Shown here one piece after another: positions 49,834-58,495 of a stretch of DNA of 64,000 nucleotides. The stretch is from Acidovorax sp. NCPPB 4044 (GTDB taxonomy: Bacteria > Pseudomonadota > Gammaproteobacteria > Burkholderiales > Burkholderiaceae_C). Where the stretch lies: assembly GCF_028069655.1 (NCBI RefSeq), contig NZ_JAMCOS010000001.1, positions 774,001-838,000 on the forward strand. Direction: 5' to 3'. Both the position numbers and the translations under genes were made by a program. Below the pieces are notes generated by a model, which saw nothing but the letters and a program-made list of their open reading frames with translations, was not told where the DNA came from and made no database searches. The stretch's first letter is position 1, and each line of letters starts with the position of its first letter.

Positions 49834-52191
49834 ATGAGCGACAACGACCAACCCACCCTCGACTTCTCCCAGCCCGAGTCCGGCGACTCCCTGGGTCTGG
49901 CCGGCTATGCGCAGCGCGCGTACCTGGAATACGCGCTCTCCGTGGTCAAGGGCCGCGCGCTGCCCGACGTGTGCGACGGCATGAAGCCCGTGCAGCGCCG
50001 CATCCTGTTCGCGATGGAGCGCATGGGCTTGGCCTATGGTGGCCCCACGCGCAACGTACCCGCCAAGCCCGTCAAGAGCGCGCGCGTGGTGGGCGACGTG
50101 CTGGGCCGCTTCCACCCGCACGGCGACCAGTCGGCCTACGACGCGCTGGTGCGGCTCGCGCAGGACTTCAACCAGCGCTACCCGCTCATCGACGGCCAGG
50201 GCAACTTCGGCAGCCGCGACGGCGACGGCGCCGCGGCCATGCGCTACACCGAGGCGCGGCTCACGCGCATCGCAGGCCTGCTGCTGGACGAGATCGACCA
50301 GGGCACCGTGGACTTCGTGCCCAATTACGACGGCTCCACCGAGGAGCCCCGCCAGCTGCCCGCCCGCCTGCCCTTCGCGCTGCTGAACGGCGCGAGCGGC
50401 ATCGCCGTGGGCCTGGCCACCGAGATCCCGAGCCACAACCTGCGCGAGGTGGCCGACGCCTGCGTGGCCCTGGTGAAGAACCCCAAGCTCACGGACGAAG
50501 AGCTGTACGCCTTCGTGCCCGGCCCCGACTATCCCGGCGGCGGCCAGATCATCAGCAGCGCCGGCGACATCCAGGACGCCTACCGCACGGGCCGCGGCAG
50601 CCTCAAGGTGCGCGCGCGCTGGAAGATCGAGGACCTCGCGCGCGGCCAGTGGCAGCTGGTGGTCACCGAGCTGCCGCCTGGCGTCTCGTCGCAGAAGGTG
50701 CTCGAGGAGATCGAGGAACTCACCAACCCGAAGGTGAAGGCCGGCAAGAAGGCGCTCTCGCAGGAGCAGACGCAGCTCAAGGCCACCGTGCTCGGCGTGC
50801 TCGACGTGGTGCGCGACGAATCGAGCAAGGACGCGCCGGTGCGCCTCGTGTTCGAGCCCAAGACCGGCCGCGTGCCGCAGCAGGAACTCATCACCACGCT
50901 GCTCGCGCACACCAGCCTGGAAACCTCCGCGCCTATCAACCTCACCATGGTGGGCCTGGACGGCAAGCCCACGCAGAAATCGCTGCGCCGCATGCTGGAG
51001 GAGTGGGTCGCCTTCCGCCAGCAGACCATCACGCGGCGCAGCCAGCACCGCCTGGCCAAGGTGCTGGACCGCATCCACATACTCGAGGGGCGGCAGACCG
51101 TGCTGCTCAACATCGACGAGGTGATCGCCATCATCCGCGCGGCCGACGAACCCAAGGCCGCGCTGATCGCGCGCTTCGACCTCTCGGACCGGCAGGCGGA
51201 AGACATCCTCGAAATCCGGTTGCGCCAGCTCGCGCGGCTCGAAGCCATCAAGATCGAGCAGGAACTGAAGGAGCTGCGCGAAGAGCAGGGCAAGCTCGAG
51301 GACATCCTCGGCAACCCCGCGTCGCTGCGCCGCCTGATGGCCAGGGAGATCGAGCAGGACGCGAAGCAGTTCGCCGATGCGCGCCGCACCCTCATCCAGG
51401 CCGAGAAGAAGGCCGTGGCCGAGGTGAAGGTGGTGGACGAGCCCGTCACGGTGGTCGTCTCGCAGAAGGGCTGGGTGCGCGCGCGCCAGGGCCACGGGCA
51501 CGACGCGGGCACCTTCGCCTTCAAGGCCGGCGATGCGCTCTACGCCACCTTCGAATGCCGCACGGTGGACACGCTCATCGCCTTCGGCAGCAACGGGCGC
51601 GTGTACTCCGTGGCCGTGGCGCAGCTGCCCGGCGCGCGCGGCGACGGGCAGCCCATCACCACGCTCATCGACCTGGAAGCCGGCACGCAGCCCGTGCACT
51701 ACTTCGCGGGCCCGGCCAACGCGGCGCTGCTGCTGGCCGGCTCGGGCGGCTATGGCTTCATCGCCGCCGTCGAGCACATGACCGCGCGCAACCGCGGCGG
51801 CAAGGCCTTCATCACGCTGGGCGAGGGCGAGCAGCTATGCCGCCCCTCGCACGCCGCGTTCTCGAACGGCGGCCAGCCGCTGGCGCCGGCCACGCACGTC
51901 TGCTGCGCCTCGGCGGGCGGGCGCATCCTCACCTTCGAGATCGCCGAACTCAAGCAGATGGCCAACGGCGGCCGCGGCCTCATGCTCATCGACCTGGAGC
52001 CCAAGGACACGCTGGCCGGCGCCGCCGCCTATACGCGCAGCGTGCGCATCGCGGGCGTGGGCCGCGGCGGCAAGGAGCGCGACGAGACGCTGGAGATCCG
52101 CAGCCTGAACAACGCCCGCTTCCCGCGGGGCCGCAAGGGCAAGGCGGCCGACCTGGGCTTCAAGCCGAACGCCGTGGTGCGCGTCGAGTGA
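49834..52191 (+). CDS. parC: DNA topoisomerase IV subunit A
   Basis: ParC cuts and rejoins DNA in topoisomerase IV. The 785-residue protein has the catalytic Tyr138 in AMRYTEARLT and the QRDR region GRFHPHGDQSAYDALVRLAQ. There, Gln99 occupies the position of E. coli Ser80, and Asp103 that of Glu84. The C-terminal domain has the degenerate beta-pinwheel blades (GWVRARQGHGHD, GRVYSVAVAQLPGARGDGQ). Start ATG 49834; it is 67 bp after the transglycosylase. A perfect hairpin terminator follows. Confidence 0.96.
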   Translation: MSDNDQPTLDFSQPESGDSLGLAGYAQRAYLEYALSVVKGRALPDVCDGMKPVQRRILFAMERMGLAYGGPTRNVPAKPVKSARVVGDVLGRFHPHGDQSAYDALVRLAQDFNQRYPLIDGQGNFGSRDGDGAAAMRYTEARLTRIAGLLLDEIDQGTVDFVPNYDGSTEEPRQLPARLPFALLNGASGIAVGLATEIPSHNLREVADACVALVKNPKLTDEELYAFVPGPDYPGGGQIISSAGDIQDAYRTGRGSLKVRARWKIEDLARGQWQLVVTELPPGVSSQKVLEEIEELTNPKVKAGKKALSQEQTQLKATVLGVLDVVRDESSKDAPVRLVFEPKTGRVPQQELITTLLAHTSLETSAPINLTMVGLDGKPTQKSLRRMLEEWVAFRQQTITRRSQHRLAKVLDRIHILEGRQTVLLNIDEVIAIIRAADEPKAALIARFDLSDRQAEDILEIRLRQLARLEAIKIEQELKELREEQGKLEDILGNPASLRRLMAREIEQDAKQFADARRTLIQAEKKAVAEVKVVDEPVTVVVSQKGWVRARQGHGHDAGTFAFKAGDALYATFECRTVDTLIAFGSNGRVYSVAVAQLPGARGDGQPITTLIDLEAGTQPVHYFAGPANAALLLAGSGGYGFIAAVEHMTARNRGGKAFITLGEGEQLCRPSHAAFSNGGQPLAPATHVCCASAGGRILTFEIAELKQMANGGRGLMLIDLEPKDTLAGAAAYTRSVRIAGVGRGGKERDETLEIRSLNNARFPRGRKGKAADLGFKPNAVVRVE

Positions 52192-52251
52192 CGCCGCTGG
52201 CGGGCGGCGTGCCGTGGCCGCGGCCGTCTCCGTGACCGTTCCGTGACCGGG

Positions 52252-52282
52252 AAAGGGCTGCCCTGCAGGGCAGCCCTTTTTT
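52252..52282 (+). terminator. Rho-independent terminator of parC
   Basis: AAAGGGCTGCCC (52252-52263) and GGGCAGCCCTTT (52268-52279) form a perfect 12-bp stem around TGCA, followed by TTT. It closes the parE-parC unit. Confidence 0.9.
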
Positions 52283-52428
52283 GTTGCGCTGCCGCATCGT
52301 CCGGTACGCCATGGTGTAAATGCCGATTGGTGTTTCTGCATGTATCCGCGCACCATCGGCCGGCACGGCACCGAAACCGGGGTTGCCCGGCCGTGCATTC
52401 CGTGTGATGTGGCCAAGGAGCACCTACC

Positions 52429-54252
52429 GTGAAAGACATGAAAATCGCCACCCGGCTCGCGCTGGGCTTCTCGCTCATCCTGCTGGTCATGTTCCTCATG
52501 AACCTGCTGGGGCTCAGCAACATGGGGGCGATGGTCCGCTCCGTGAACGGCATCGCCTCCGAATCGCTCGTCAAGGAGCGCCTGATCAGCGACTGGTCGC
52601 GCAACATCTACACCAGCGTGCAGCGCACCAAGGCCGTGGCGCTGAGCACCGACGCCTCGCTGAGCGAGCGCTTCGCGCAGGAGGCGGCTGCCTCGTCGAC
52701 CCAGTCGGCGGATCTGCTCAAGCGCATCGACGCCATGTCGCAGACCGGGCAGGAGAAGGCCCTGATGGCCGATATCCAGAAGATCCGCACCAGCTACCTC
52801 GCGTCGCGCGATGCGCTCTACAAGGCCAAGCGCGAAGGGCGCCTGGACGACGCGCAGCGCCTGTTCGCGCAGGAATTCCAGCCGCTGACCGAGCAATACC
52901 TCAAGACCGTGCAGCAACTGCTGGACCTGCAGCGCGCCCACATCGACGGCGCTCTGGCGCACGTGGAATCCGGCTATGGCGAAACCCGCACCGCCGTGGT
53001 GGCCGCCACCGTGCTGGCCCTTCTCCTGGGCGCGGGCGTGGGCTGGTGGATCACGCGCAGCATCTCGCGGCCGCTGGGTGAGGCCGTGCGCGTGGCGCGC
53101 GCCGTGGCCGACAACGACCTCACCAGCACGATCACCGTGCACGGGCGCGACGAAACCGGCCAGATGCTCGATGCGCTGCGCCAGATGAACGACAACCTGG
53201 CCCAGGTCACGGGCCGCGTGCGCAACGGGGCGGACAGCATCGCCGTCGCCGCGCGCGAGATCGACGCGGGCAACCAGGACCTGTCGTCCCGCACCGAGCA
53301 CCAGGCGAGCGCGCTGCAGCAGACGGCGGCCTCCATCGAGCAGCTCACCAGCGCCGTGCGCCAGAACGCCGACAGCGCGCGCCAGGCCAACCAGCTGGCC
53401 GCGCACGCCTCGCAGGTGGCGGGCGAGGGCGGGCAGGTGGTGGCGGGCGTGGTGCAGACCATGGGCGCCATCGATGCGTCCTCGCGCCGCATTGCGGACA
53501 TCATCGGCGTGATCGACGGCATCGCCTTCCAGACCAACATCCTCGCGCTCAATGCGGCAGTGGAAGCGGCCCGCGCGGGCGAGCAGGGCCGGGGCTTCGC
53601 GGTGGTGGCCGGTGAGGTGCGCGCGCTGGCCGGGCGCAGCGCCGAGGCCGCCAAGGACATCAAGACCCTCATCGGCGACTCGGTCGCCAAGGTGGACGAG
53701 GGCTCCCAGCAGGTGGCCCAGGCCGGCCGCACCATGGAAACCGTGGTGGACAGCATCCGGCGCGTGGCCGACATCATGGGCGAGATCAGCGCCGCGAGCG
53801 AAGAGCAAAGCTCCGGCATCGCGCAGGTGAGCCAGGCGATCGGCCAGATGGACCAGGTCACGCAGCAGAACGCGGCCCTGGTCGAGGAAGCCGCGGCCGC
53901 CACCGGCGCCCTCAAGTCGCAGGCGGCCCTGCTGGCCGAGGTGGTCTCCGCCTTCCGCCTGCGCGAGGGCAGCGGCGCCCTCCCGGCCGCGTCGCCCCTG
54001 CCATCGGCCCCGCCAGCGCGGCCCGCCGCCATGCCGGTGCCCGGCCGGGCCGCAGCAACGCCGGCCCTGGCCCAGGCCCGCGCTCCGATCGCGGCCCCGA
54101 AGGCCGTGGCGGCGGCGGCCCACCCCGGGCCTGCGCGGGCCCCGGCACCGGCCCTGGCCGCGCGCGCAACACCGCCCGCCGCGGTGGCCCCTGCGGCACC
54201 CGCCAGCTCGGCACGCAAGGCCGGCGGCGACGACGACTGGGAAACCTTCTGA
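52429..54252 (+). CDS. Methyl-accepting chemotaxis protein with DWETF tail
   Basis: This 607-residue chemoreceptor has an N-terminal helix ([19 protein letters not shown]), a periplasmic four-helix-bundle sensor (about 35-185), a second helix ([20 protein letters not shown]), HAMP, and the signalling domain with the hairpin tip [20 protein letters not shown]. The C terminus is a Pro/Ala-rich tether ending GDDDWETF. The last five residues (DWETF) match the CheR/CheB docking pentapeptide of E. coli Tsr/Tar (NWETF). GTG 52429 is the start because AAGGAG lies 9 bp before it. Confidence 0.93.
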   Translation: MKDMKIATRLALGFSLILLVMFLMNLLGLSNMGAMVRSVNGIASESLVKERLISDWSRNIYTSVQRTKAVALSTDASLSERFAQEAAASSTQSADLLKRIDAMSQTGQEKALMADIQKIRTSYLASRDALYKAKREGRLDDAQRLFAQEFQPLTEQYLKTVQQLLDLQRAHIDGALAHVESGYGETRTAVVAATVLALLLGAGVGWWITRSISRPLGEAVRVARAVADNDLTSTITVHGRDETGQMLDALRQMNDNLAQVTGRVRNGADSIAVAAREIDAGNQDLSSRTEHQASALQQTAASIEQLTSAVRQNADSARQANQLAAHASQVAGEGGQVVAGVVQTMGAIDASSRRIADIIGVIDGIAFQTNILALNAAVEAARAGEQGRGFAVVAGEVRALAGRSAEAAKDIKTLIGDSVAKVDEGSQQVAQAGRTMETVVDSIRRVADIMGEISAASEEQSSGIAQVSQAIGQMDQVTQQNAALVEEAAAATGALKSQAALLAEVVSAFRLREGSGALPAASPLPSAPPARPAAMPVPGRAAATPALAQARAPIAAPKAVAAAAHPGPARAPAPALAARATPPAAVAPAAPASSARKAGGDDDWETF

Positions 54253-54445
54253 CCGCCCCGCGCACCGGCCCGCAAAGCCGCCCGCAGCCTGTTCTTGCCG
54301 GCTGATGGAATCGCGCCCCGGGGCCGCCCGGCCTGCGGCGGGCGGAATCGGTTGCGCTGGTGAAACTACCGAGCCGGGCCCCCCGCCGATGGGGCACGAT
54401 GCTCGGGCAACGCGACCGTTTGCGACCCTTGGAAAGGAATCCGCC

Positions 54446-56287
54446 ATGCCCCGAACGCTGCGTGTCGTGCACAAGCTCTGGATCGCCGTCGCCGCACTGG
54501 TGATCGCACTCACCGCGGTGCTGGGCATCGCCGGCCACCGCTACCAGCGCCAGCAGGCCGAGGCCGAAGCGGCGCGCGCGCAGATGGACCTGCGCACCCA
54601 GGCCGCGCTGCGCTGGGCCGGCCTCACCGAGACCAACGCGGCCCGCACGCTGTCCGTCATCCTGAGCGGCGAGCCGCTGCTGGAGGCGCAGTTCAAGGAC
54701 GCCATCGCCGCCACCTCCGCGCAGATCTCGGAGACCCAGAAAGCGCTCGCCGCCATGGACCTCACCGATGCCGACAAGGCGCAGATGGCCGGCATCGCCG
54801 CCGCGCGGCAGGCCACGCTGGACCTGCGCGGCCAGGCCCGCCAGCTCGCGGCCGGCGGCCGCCGCGACGAGGCCCAGGCCCTGGTGCTGCAGCGCTACCA
54901 GCCTGCCGTGGCCGCCTACCTGCAGGCGCTGCGCGCGTTTGCGCAATCGCAGTCGCAGTCCGCCGACGCACTGCGCGCCGACACCGCCGCATCGCTGCAG
55001 CGCACCCTGCTGGCCGCGGCCGGCGCCATCGCCGTGCTGCTGGCGGGCCTGGTCCTGGGCGGCATGGTGCTGATCCGCGGCATCCAGCGGCCCCTGGAGC
55101 AGGCCAACGCCGTGGCCGCACGCATCGCGGCCGGCGACCTGGCCACCCCCGTGCCCGAGGGGCGCGGCGATGAGTTCGGCGAACTGCTGCGCTCATTGCA
55201 CGCCATGGGCGAATCGCTCGCGCGCATGGTGCGGCAGGTGCGCCAGGGCACCGACGGCATCGCCACCGCCAGCGCGGAGATCGCGGCCGGCAACCAGGAC
55301 CTCTCCACGCGCACCGAGCAGGCCTCGGGCAACCTGCAGCAGACCGCCGTGGCCATGGACCAGTTCGCCGGCACCATCGCCCAGAGCGTGGGCAGCGCGC
55401 GGCAGGCCAGCGCGCTCGCGGCCAGTGCCTCCGACGTGGCGCGGCGCGGCGGCGAGGTGGTGGGCGGCGTGGTGAGCACCATGGAAGACATCCACGCCAG
55501 CAGCCGCAAGATCGCCGACATCATCGGCGTGATCGACTCCATCGCGTTCCAGACCAACATCCTCGCGCTCAACGCCGCGGTGGAGGCTGCCCGCGCGGGC
55601 GAGCAGGGGCGCGGCTTCGCCGTGGTGGCCGGCGAGGTGCGCAGCCTCGCGCAGCGCAGCGCCTCGGCCGCGCAGGAAATCAAGCAGCTGATCGGCGCCT
55701 CGGTCGAGCGCGTGGAAAGCGGCGCGCGGCTCGTGCAGGAGGCCGGCACCACCATGACCGACATCGTGCAATCGGTGCAGCGCGTGACCGACATGATCGG
55801 CGAGATCACCGCCGCCACCACCGAGCAGAACGCCCGCGTGGCCCAGGTGAACCAGTCCGTCGGCGCGCTCGACCAGATGACCCAGCAGAACGCCGCGCTG
55901 GTCGAAGAAAGCGCCGCCGCCGCGCAAAGCCTGCGCGACCAGGCGCAGCAGCTCGCACAGGCCACGGCACTGTTCCGCGTGGCCGGCGTGGCGGCAGGCG
56001 AGGGCGGTGCTGCGGCCGCAGTGGCGCCGCAGGCCCCCGTCGCACGGGCGCCGGCACCGCAGCAGCGTGCCCAGCACGCGATCCACGCCATGCCCCCGGC
56101 GCCGCGCACTCCCCTGCCGCGCCCCGCAGCGGCCAAGCCACCAGCGGCTGCGGCACCGTCTGCGCGCACTGCGCCAGCGGCAAGGCCGGCACTCGCCCCG
56201 GCACCGGCACCGACGGGCAAGGCCCGCCCGTCCCCTGCTCCAGCCGCGCAGGCCGCCGGTGCCGACGGCGACTGGGAAACGTTCTGA
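54446..56287 (+). CDS. Methyl-accepting chemotaxis protein with DWETF tail (paralogue)
   Basis: This 613-residue chemoreceptor has the same layout as its left neighbour: TM1 ([20 protein letters not shown]), helical sensor (about 35-195), TM2 ([20 protein letters not shown]), HAMP, signalling domain ([20 protein letters not shown]), then a long Pro/Ala tether ending GDWETF. The sensor domains are clearly different in sequence while the cytoplasmic parts are close, so the pair probably senses different ligands through the same pathway. It starts at ATG 54446 with GGAAAGGA upstream and ends in a strong terminator. Confidence 0.93.
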   Translation: MPRTLRVVHKLWIAVAALVIALTAVLGIAGHRYQRQQAEAEAARAQMDLRTQAALRWAGLTETNAARTLSVILSGEPLLEAQFKDAIAATSAQISETQKALAAMDLTDADKAQMAGIAAARQATLDLRGQARQLAAGGRRDEAQALVLQRYQPAVAAYLQALRAFAQSQSQSADALRADTAASLQRTLLAAAGAIAVLLAGLVLGGMVLIRGIQRPLEQANAVAARIAAGDLATPVPEGRGDEFGELLRSLHAMGESLARMVRQVRQGTDGIATASAEIAAGNQDLSTRTEQASGNLQQTAVAMDQFAGTIAQSVGSARQASALAASASDVARRGGEVVGGVVSTMEDIHASSRKIADIIGVIDSIAFQTNILALNAAVEAARAGEQGRGFAVVAGEVRSLAQRSASAAQEIKQLIGASVERVESGARLVQEAGTTMTDIVQSVQRVTDMIGEITAATTEQNARVAQVNQSVGALDQMTQQNAALVEESAAAAQSLRDQAQQLAQATALFRVAGVAAGEGGAAAAVAPQAPVARAPAPQQRAQHAIHAMPPAPRTPLPRPAAAKPPAAAAPSARTAPAARPALAPAPAPTGKARPSPAPAAQAAGADGDWETF

Positions 56288-56311
56288 CGCCCCGGGTGCC
56301 TGCGCCCCAAG

Positions 56312-56346
56312 AAAAAAGCGCCGCTGTCCGCGGCGCTTTTGCTTTT
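56312..56346. terminator. Bidirectional terminator between the chemoreceptor and the RidA gene
   Basis: AAAAGCGCCGC, loop TGTCC, GCGGCGCTTTT give an 11-bp stem flanked by A-runs on the left and T-runs on the right. It can therefore stop transcription from both converging genes. Confidence 0.85.
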
Positions 56347-56390
56347 TTCTCTTTTTTGCAGCCCGGTGCAGGGCACCGGGCCGGCGCCGA

Positions 56391-56849
56391 TCAGCCCAGC
56401 TCGGCGATCAGCTCGATCTCCACGCAGGAGCCCATCGGGATCTGCGCCACGCCGAACGCGCTGCGCGCATGCTTGCCCTTCTCGCCGAACACCTCGCCCA
56501 GCAGCTCGCTCGCGCCGTTGGTCACCAGGTGCTGCTCGGTGAAATCGCCGGTGGAGTTCACGAGGCTCATCACCTTCACGATCCGCTGGACGCGGTTCAG
56601 GTCACCGCCCGTGGCCGCGTGCAGCGTGCCCATCAGATCGATCGCCACGGCCCGCGCCGCGGCCTTGCCTTCTTCCGTCGAGATGTCGCGGCCGAACTGG
56701 CCCACCCACGGCTTGCCATCCTTGCGTGCGATGTGGCCGCTCAGGAAGACGAGGTTGCCCGTCTGCACAAACGGCACGTAGGCCGCGGCCGGCGTGGCGA
56801 CCGGCGGCAGCGTGATCTGGAGGGCGGTGAGTTTGTCGTAAATGCTCAT
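56391..56849 (-). CDS. RidA-family protein
   Basis: This 152-residue protein of the RidA/YjgF superfamily has the YjgF-like core (VPFVQTGNLVFLSGHIARKDG, RIVKVMSLVNSTGDFTEQ). RidA hydrolyses enamine/imine intermediates from threonine dehydratase. The extra length (152 rather than 128) and the RKDGKPWVGQFGRDI block suggest the Rid2/Rid7-like branch rather than true RidA, so substrate and activity are uncertain. The start ATG at 56847-56849 is followed by SIYDKLTALQIT. Confidence 0.88.
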   Translation of the reverse strand: MSIYDKLTALQITLPPVATPAAAYVPFVQTGNLVFLSGHIARKDGKPWVGQFGRDISTEEGKAAARAVAIDLMGTLHAATGGDLNRVQRIVKVMSLVNSTGDFTEQHLVTNGASELLGEVFGEKGKHARSAFGVAQIPMGSCVEIELIAELG

Positions 56850-57017
56850 GGTGTCGGTACAGAGGAAAGGAGTGGAAAGAAAACAGCCCCGGGGCGCGGC
56901 TCATGCCGTAGACCGCACCGGGAGGCTTCGACCGGAACGCACGATGGTACACAGCGCGCGGCAGGGTGTCGGGTCGGCGCCTGCGCGTGGTTCATCCCTT
57001 GGCGGCAGCGCGATCGG

Positions 57018-57347
57018 TCAATCGACGATGAAAAGCCTGGCCCCCTTCGGCGAGCGCGAGCGGTGCGGCTCGGCGTTGTCCGCCACCTGATAGCTCATGC
57101 CGGGCTTGAGGAGGAACCTGCGGCCGTCCTCCAGCTCGGTTTCCATCTCGCCCTCCAGGCACAGCAGCACATGGCCCTTGCTGCACCAGTGGTCGGACAC
57201 ATAGCCGGGGGTGTACTCCACCATCCGCACGCGGATCCCCCCGAAATTCTGCGTCTGCCAGAACGCCTGGCCGGCCTCGGCAGAGTGCTCGGTGCGGGGC
57301 ACGCCGGACCAGTCGGTGGTGGCGAAGGGGATGTCGTTCATTTTCAT
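57018..57347 (-). CDS. DHCW-motif cupin-fold protein
   Basis: This 109-residue cupin has the signature SDHWCSKGHVLLCLEGEMETEL, which names the DHCW-motif family, followed by a second cupin half (LLKPGMSYQVADNAEPHRSRS). The His/Cys/His cluster may bind a metal. The start is ATG 57345-57347; the MKMNDIPF opening is more family-like than the longer frame. The role is unknown. It lies 168 bp upstream of the RidA gene on the same strand. Confidence 0.88.
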   Translation of the reverse strand: MKMNDIPFATTDWSGVPRTEHSAEAGQAFWQTQNFGGIRVRMVEYTPGYVSDHWCSKGHVLLCLEGEMETELEDGRRFLLKPGMSYQVADNAEPHRSRSPKGARLFIVD

Positions 57348-57485
57348 TGGGGGGCTTGTCGAAGGTGGGGGATGGATGGGAATCGATGGCACGGGCAGCG
57401 CGGCGTGGCGGCGCTCATGCAAGCCGGCTTTCAATCCAAAGTTATCACCTGGCGAGCCCTCCCCAGGGCATTCAGACGACCCGGG

Positions 57486-57950
57486 CTAGCAATTCAGGTC
57501 GTTGAACCGCTTGCGTGCCTTGTACAGATCCACCTCGGCCGCGGCACGGTCGCCGGTGGGGGCCTTGGCGGCACGCTGCTTCAAGTCCGGAAGTTGGTGG
57601 TCCAGGCGCGCGCACTCCGCCTTGTCCGGTGCGCTCAGAGGCATCCGGTGCTTGTACACGCGGAACTGCTCGGCGTTCATGCCCGTCAGCGGCTTGAGTG
57701 CATCCGCCATCGCGGTGTCGTGTTCATGGCGCTGCACGTCCGCACCCTTGCGGCTGGTCCCCGTCATCTTGTCCATGCCCTGGGTGGGCGTCGCATCGAT
57801 CTCCTTCGCACCCACGCAAGGTTCGTTGGAATAGCTCACCCGGCCTCCGGTATCGCAGCGGTAGACGGGCTTCTGCGCATGGGCCGGCGACACGCAGCAC
57901 AGACACACCGGCAGCGCGCACGACCACAGGAAACGGCGGGTTGGTTGCAT
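57486..57950 (-). CDS. DUF4124 exported protein
   Basis: This 154-residue exported protein has a signal peptide (RRFLWSCALPVCLCCVSPAHA) and a DUF4124-type opening of the mature form, KPVYRCDTGGRVSYSNEPCVGAKE. The two Cys in that block likely form a disulfide. The rest is a helical charged region (TAMADALKPLTGMNAEQFRV, AEVDLYKARKRFNDLNC). The start is ATG 57948-57950. DUF4124 proteins are common periplasmic proteins in betaproteobacteria with no set function. It is downstream of the zinc-finger gene on the same strand. Confidence 0.8.
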   Translation of the reverse strand: MQPTRRFLWSCALPVCLCCVSPAHAQKPVYRCDTGGRVSYSNEPCVGAKEIDATPTQGMDKMTGTSRKGADVQRHEHDTAMADALKPLTGMNAEQFRVYKHRMPLSAPDKAECARLDHQLPDLKQRAAKAPTGDRAAAEVDLYKARKRFNDLNC

Positions 57951-58006
57951 AGAGAAAAAAATCTGAAACCGGCGCACGCGGTGCACGCCGGAAGAAAGAC
58001 GAAGAA

Positions 58007-58495
58007 CTACCCCGCCGCCCGCGTGCCGCGGCACCCCGGGTAGGTCGAGCAGCCCCAGAACGCCGTGCCTGCGTTGGCGCCCTTGCGGGCCGTGCGCAGT
58101 TGCATGGCCGCGCCACAACGCGGGCAATCGGGCCGAGCGGGCGCCGGGGCCGTCGCCGCGGTGGCCGCTGGCCCATGGGCTGCAGCCGCCTGCGCCTGCG
58201 GTGCCCCGGCCCCCACCGCGCCGGCGAAATCGCGGGGCCCGGCTGCGGCCATCAGGCAAATCAGGGGAACGAGGTATTGGCCGACCGATGCCAAGCCCTG
58301 GACGATGGCCTTTTGCAGCAAGGCGCTGGCGACCGCGCCGCCTGGGGTCTGGAAATCTGAGGGCTGCAGGGGAGCGGCCCAGCGGTGCAGCAGGGGATAG
58401 CTCACCGCTGCGAGCAGCACGCAGGCCCACCAGGGCAGCATGGCGAGCAGGTCCAGGACATCGTCCAGCGGGCTGGATTTCTTGCGTCTTGGCAT
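58007..58495 (-). CDS. Membrane-anchored topoisomerase-type C4 zinc-finger protein
   Basis: This 162-residue protein has two membrane segments at the N terminus (LLAMLPWWACVLLAAVSYPLL and VGQYLVPLICLMAAAG) and an Ala/Pro linker. A C-terminal topoisomerase-type zinc finger follows: CPRCGAAMQLRTARKGANAG then FWGCSTYPGCRG, four Cys. As I recall them, homologues with this N and C terminus carry an Mrr-type nuclease domain in the middle and are annotated as restriction endonucleases. That domain is missing here. The gene lies 181 bp downstream of the Mrr-ImmA fusion on the same strand. Confidence 0.8.
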   Translation of the reverse strand: MPRRKKSSPLDDVLDLLAMLPWWACVLLAAVSYPLLHRWAAPLQPSDFQTPGGAVASALLQKAIVQGLASVGQYLVPLICLMAAAGPRDFAGAVGAGAPQAQAAAAHGPAATAATAPAPARPDCPRCGAAMQLRTARKGANAGTAFWGCSTYPGCRGTRAAG

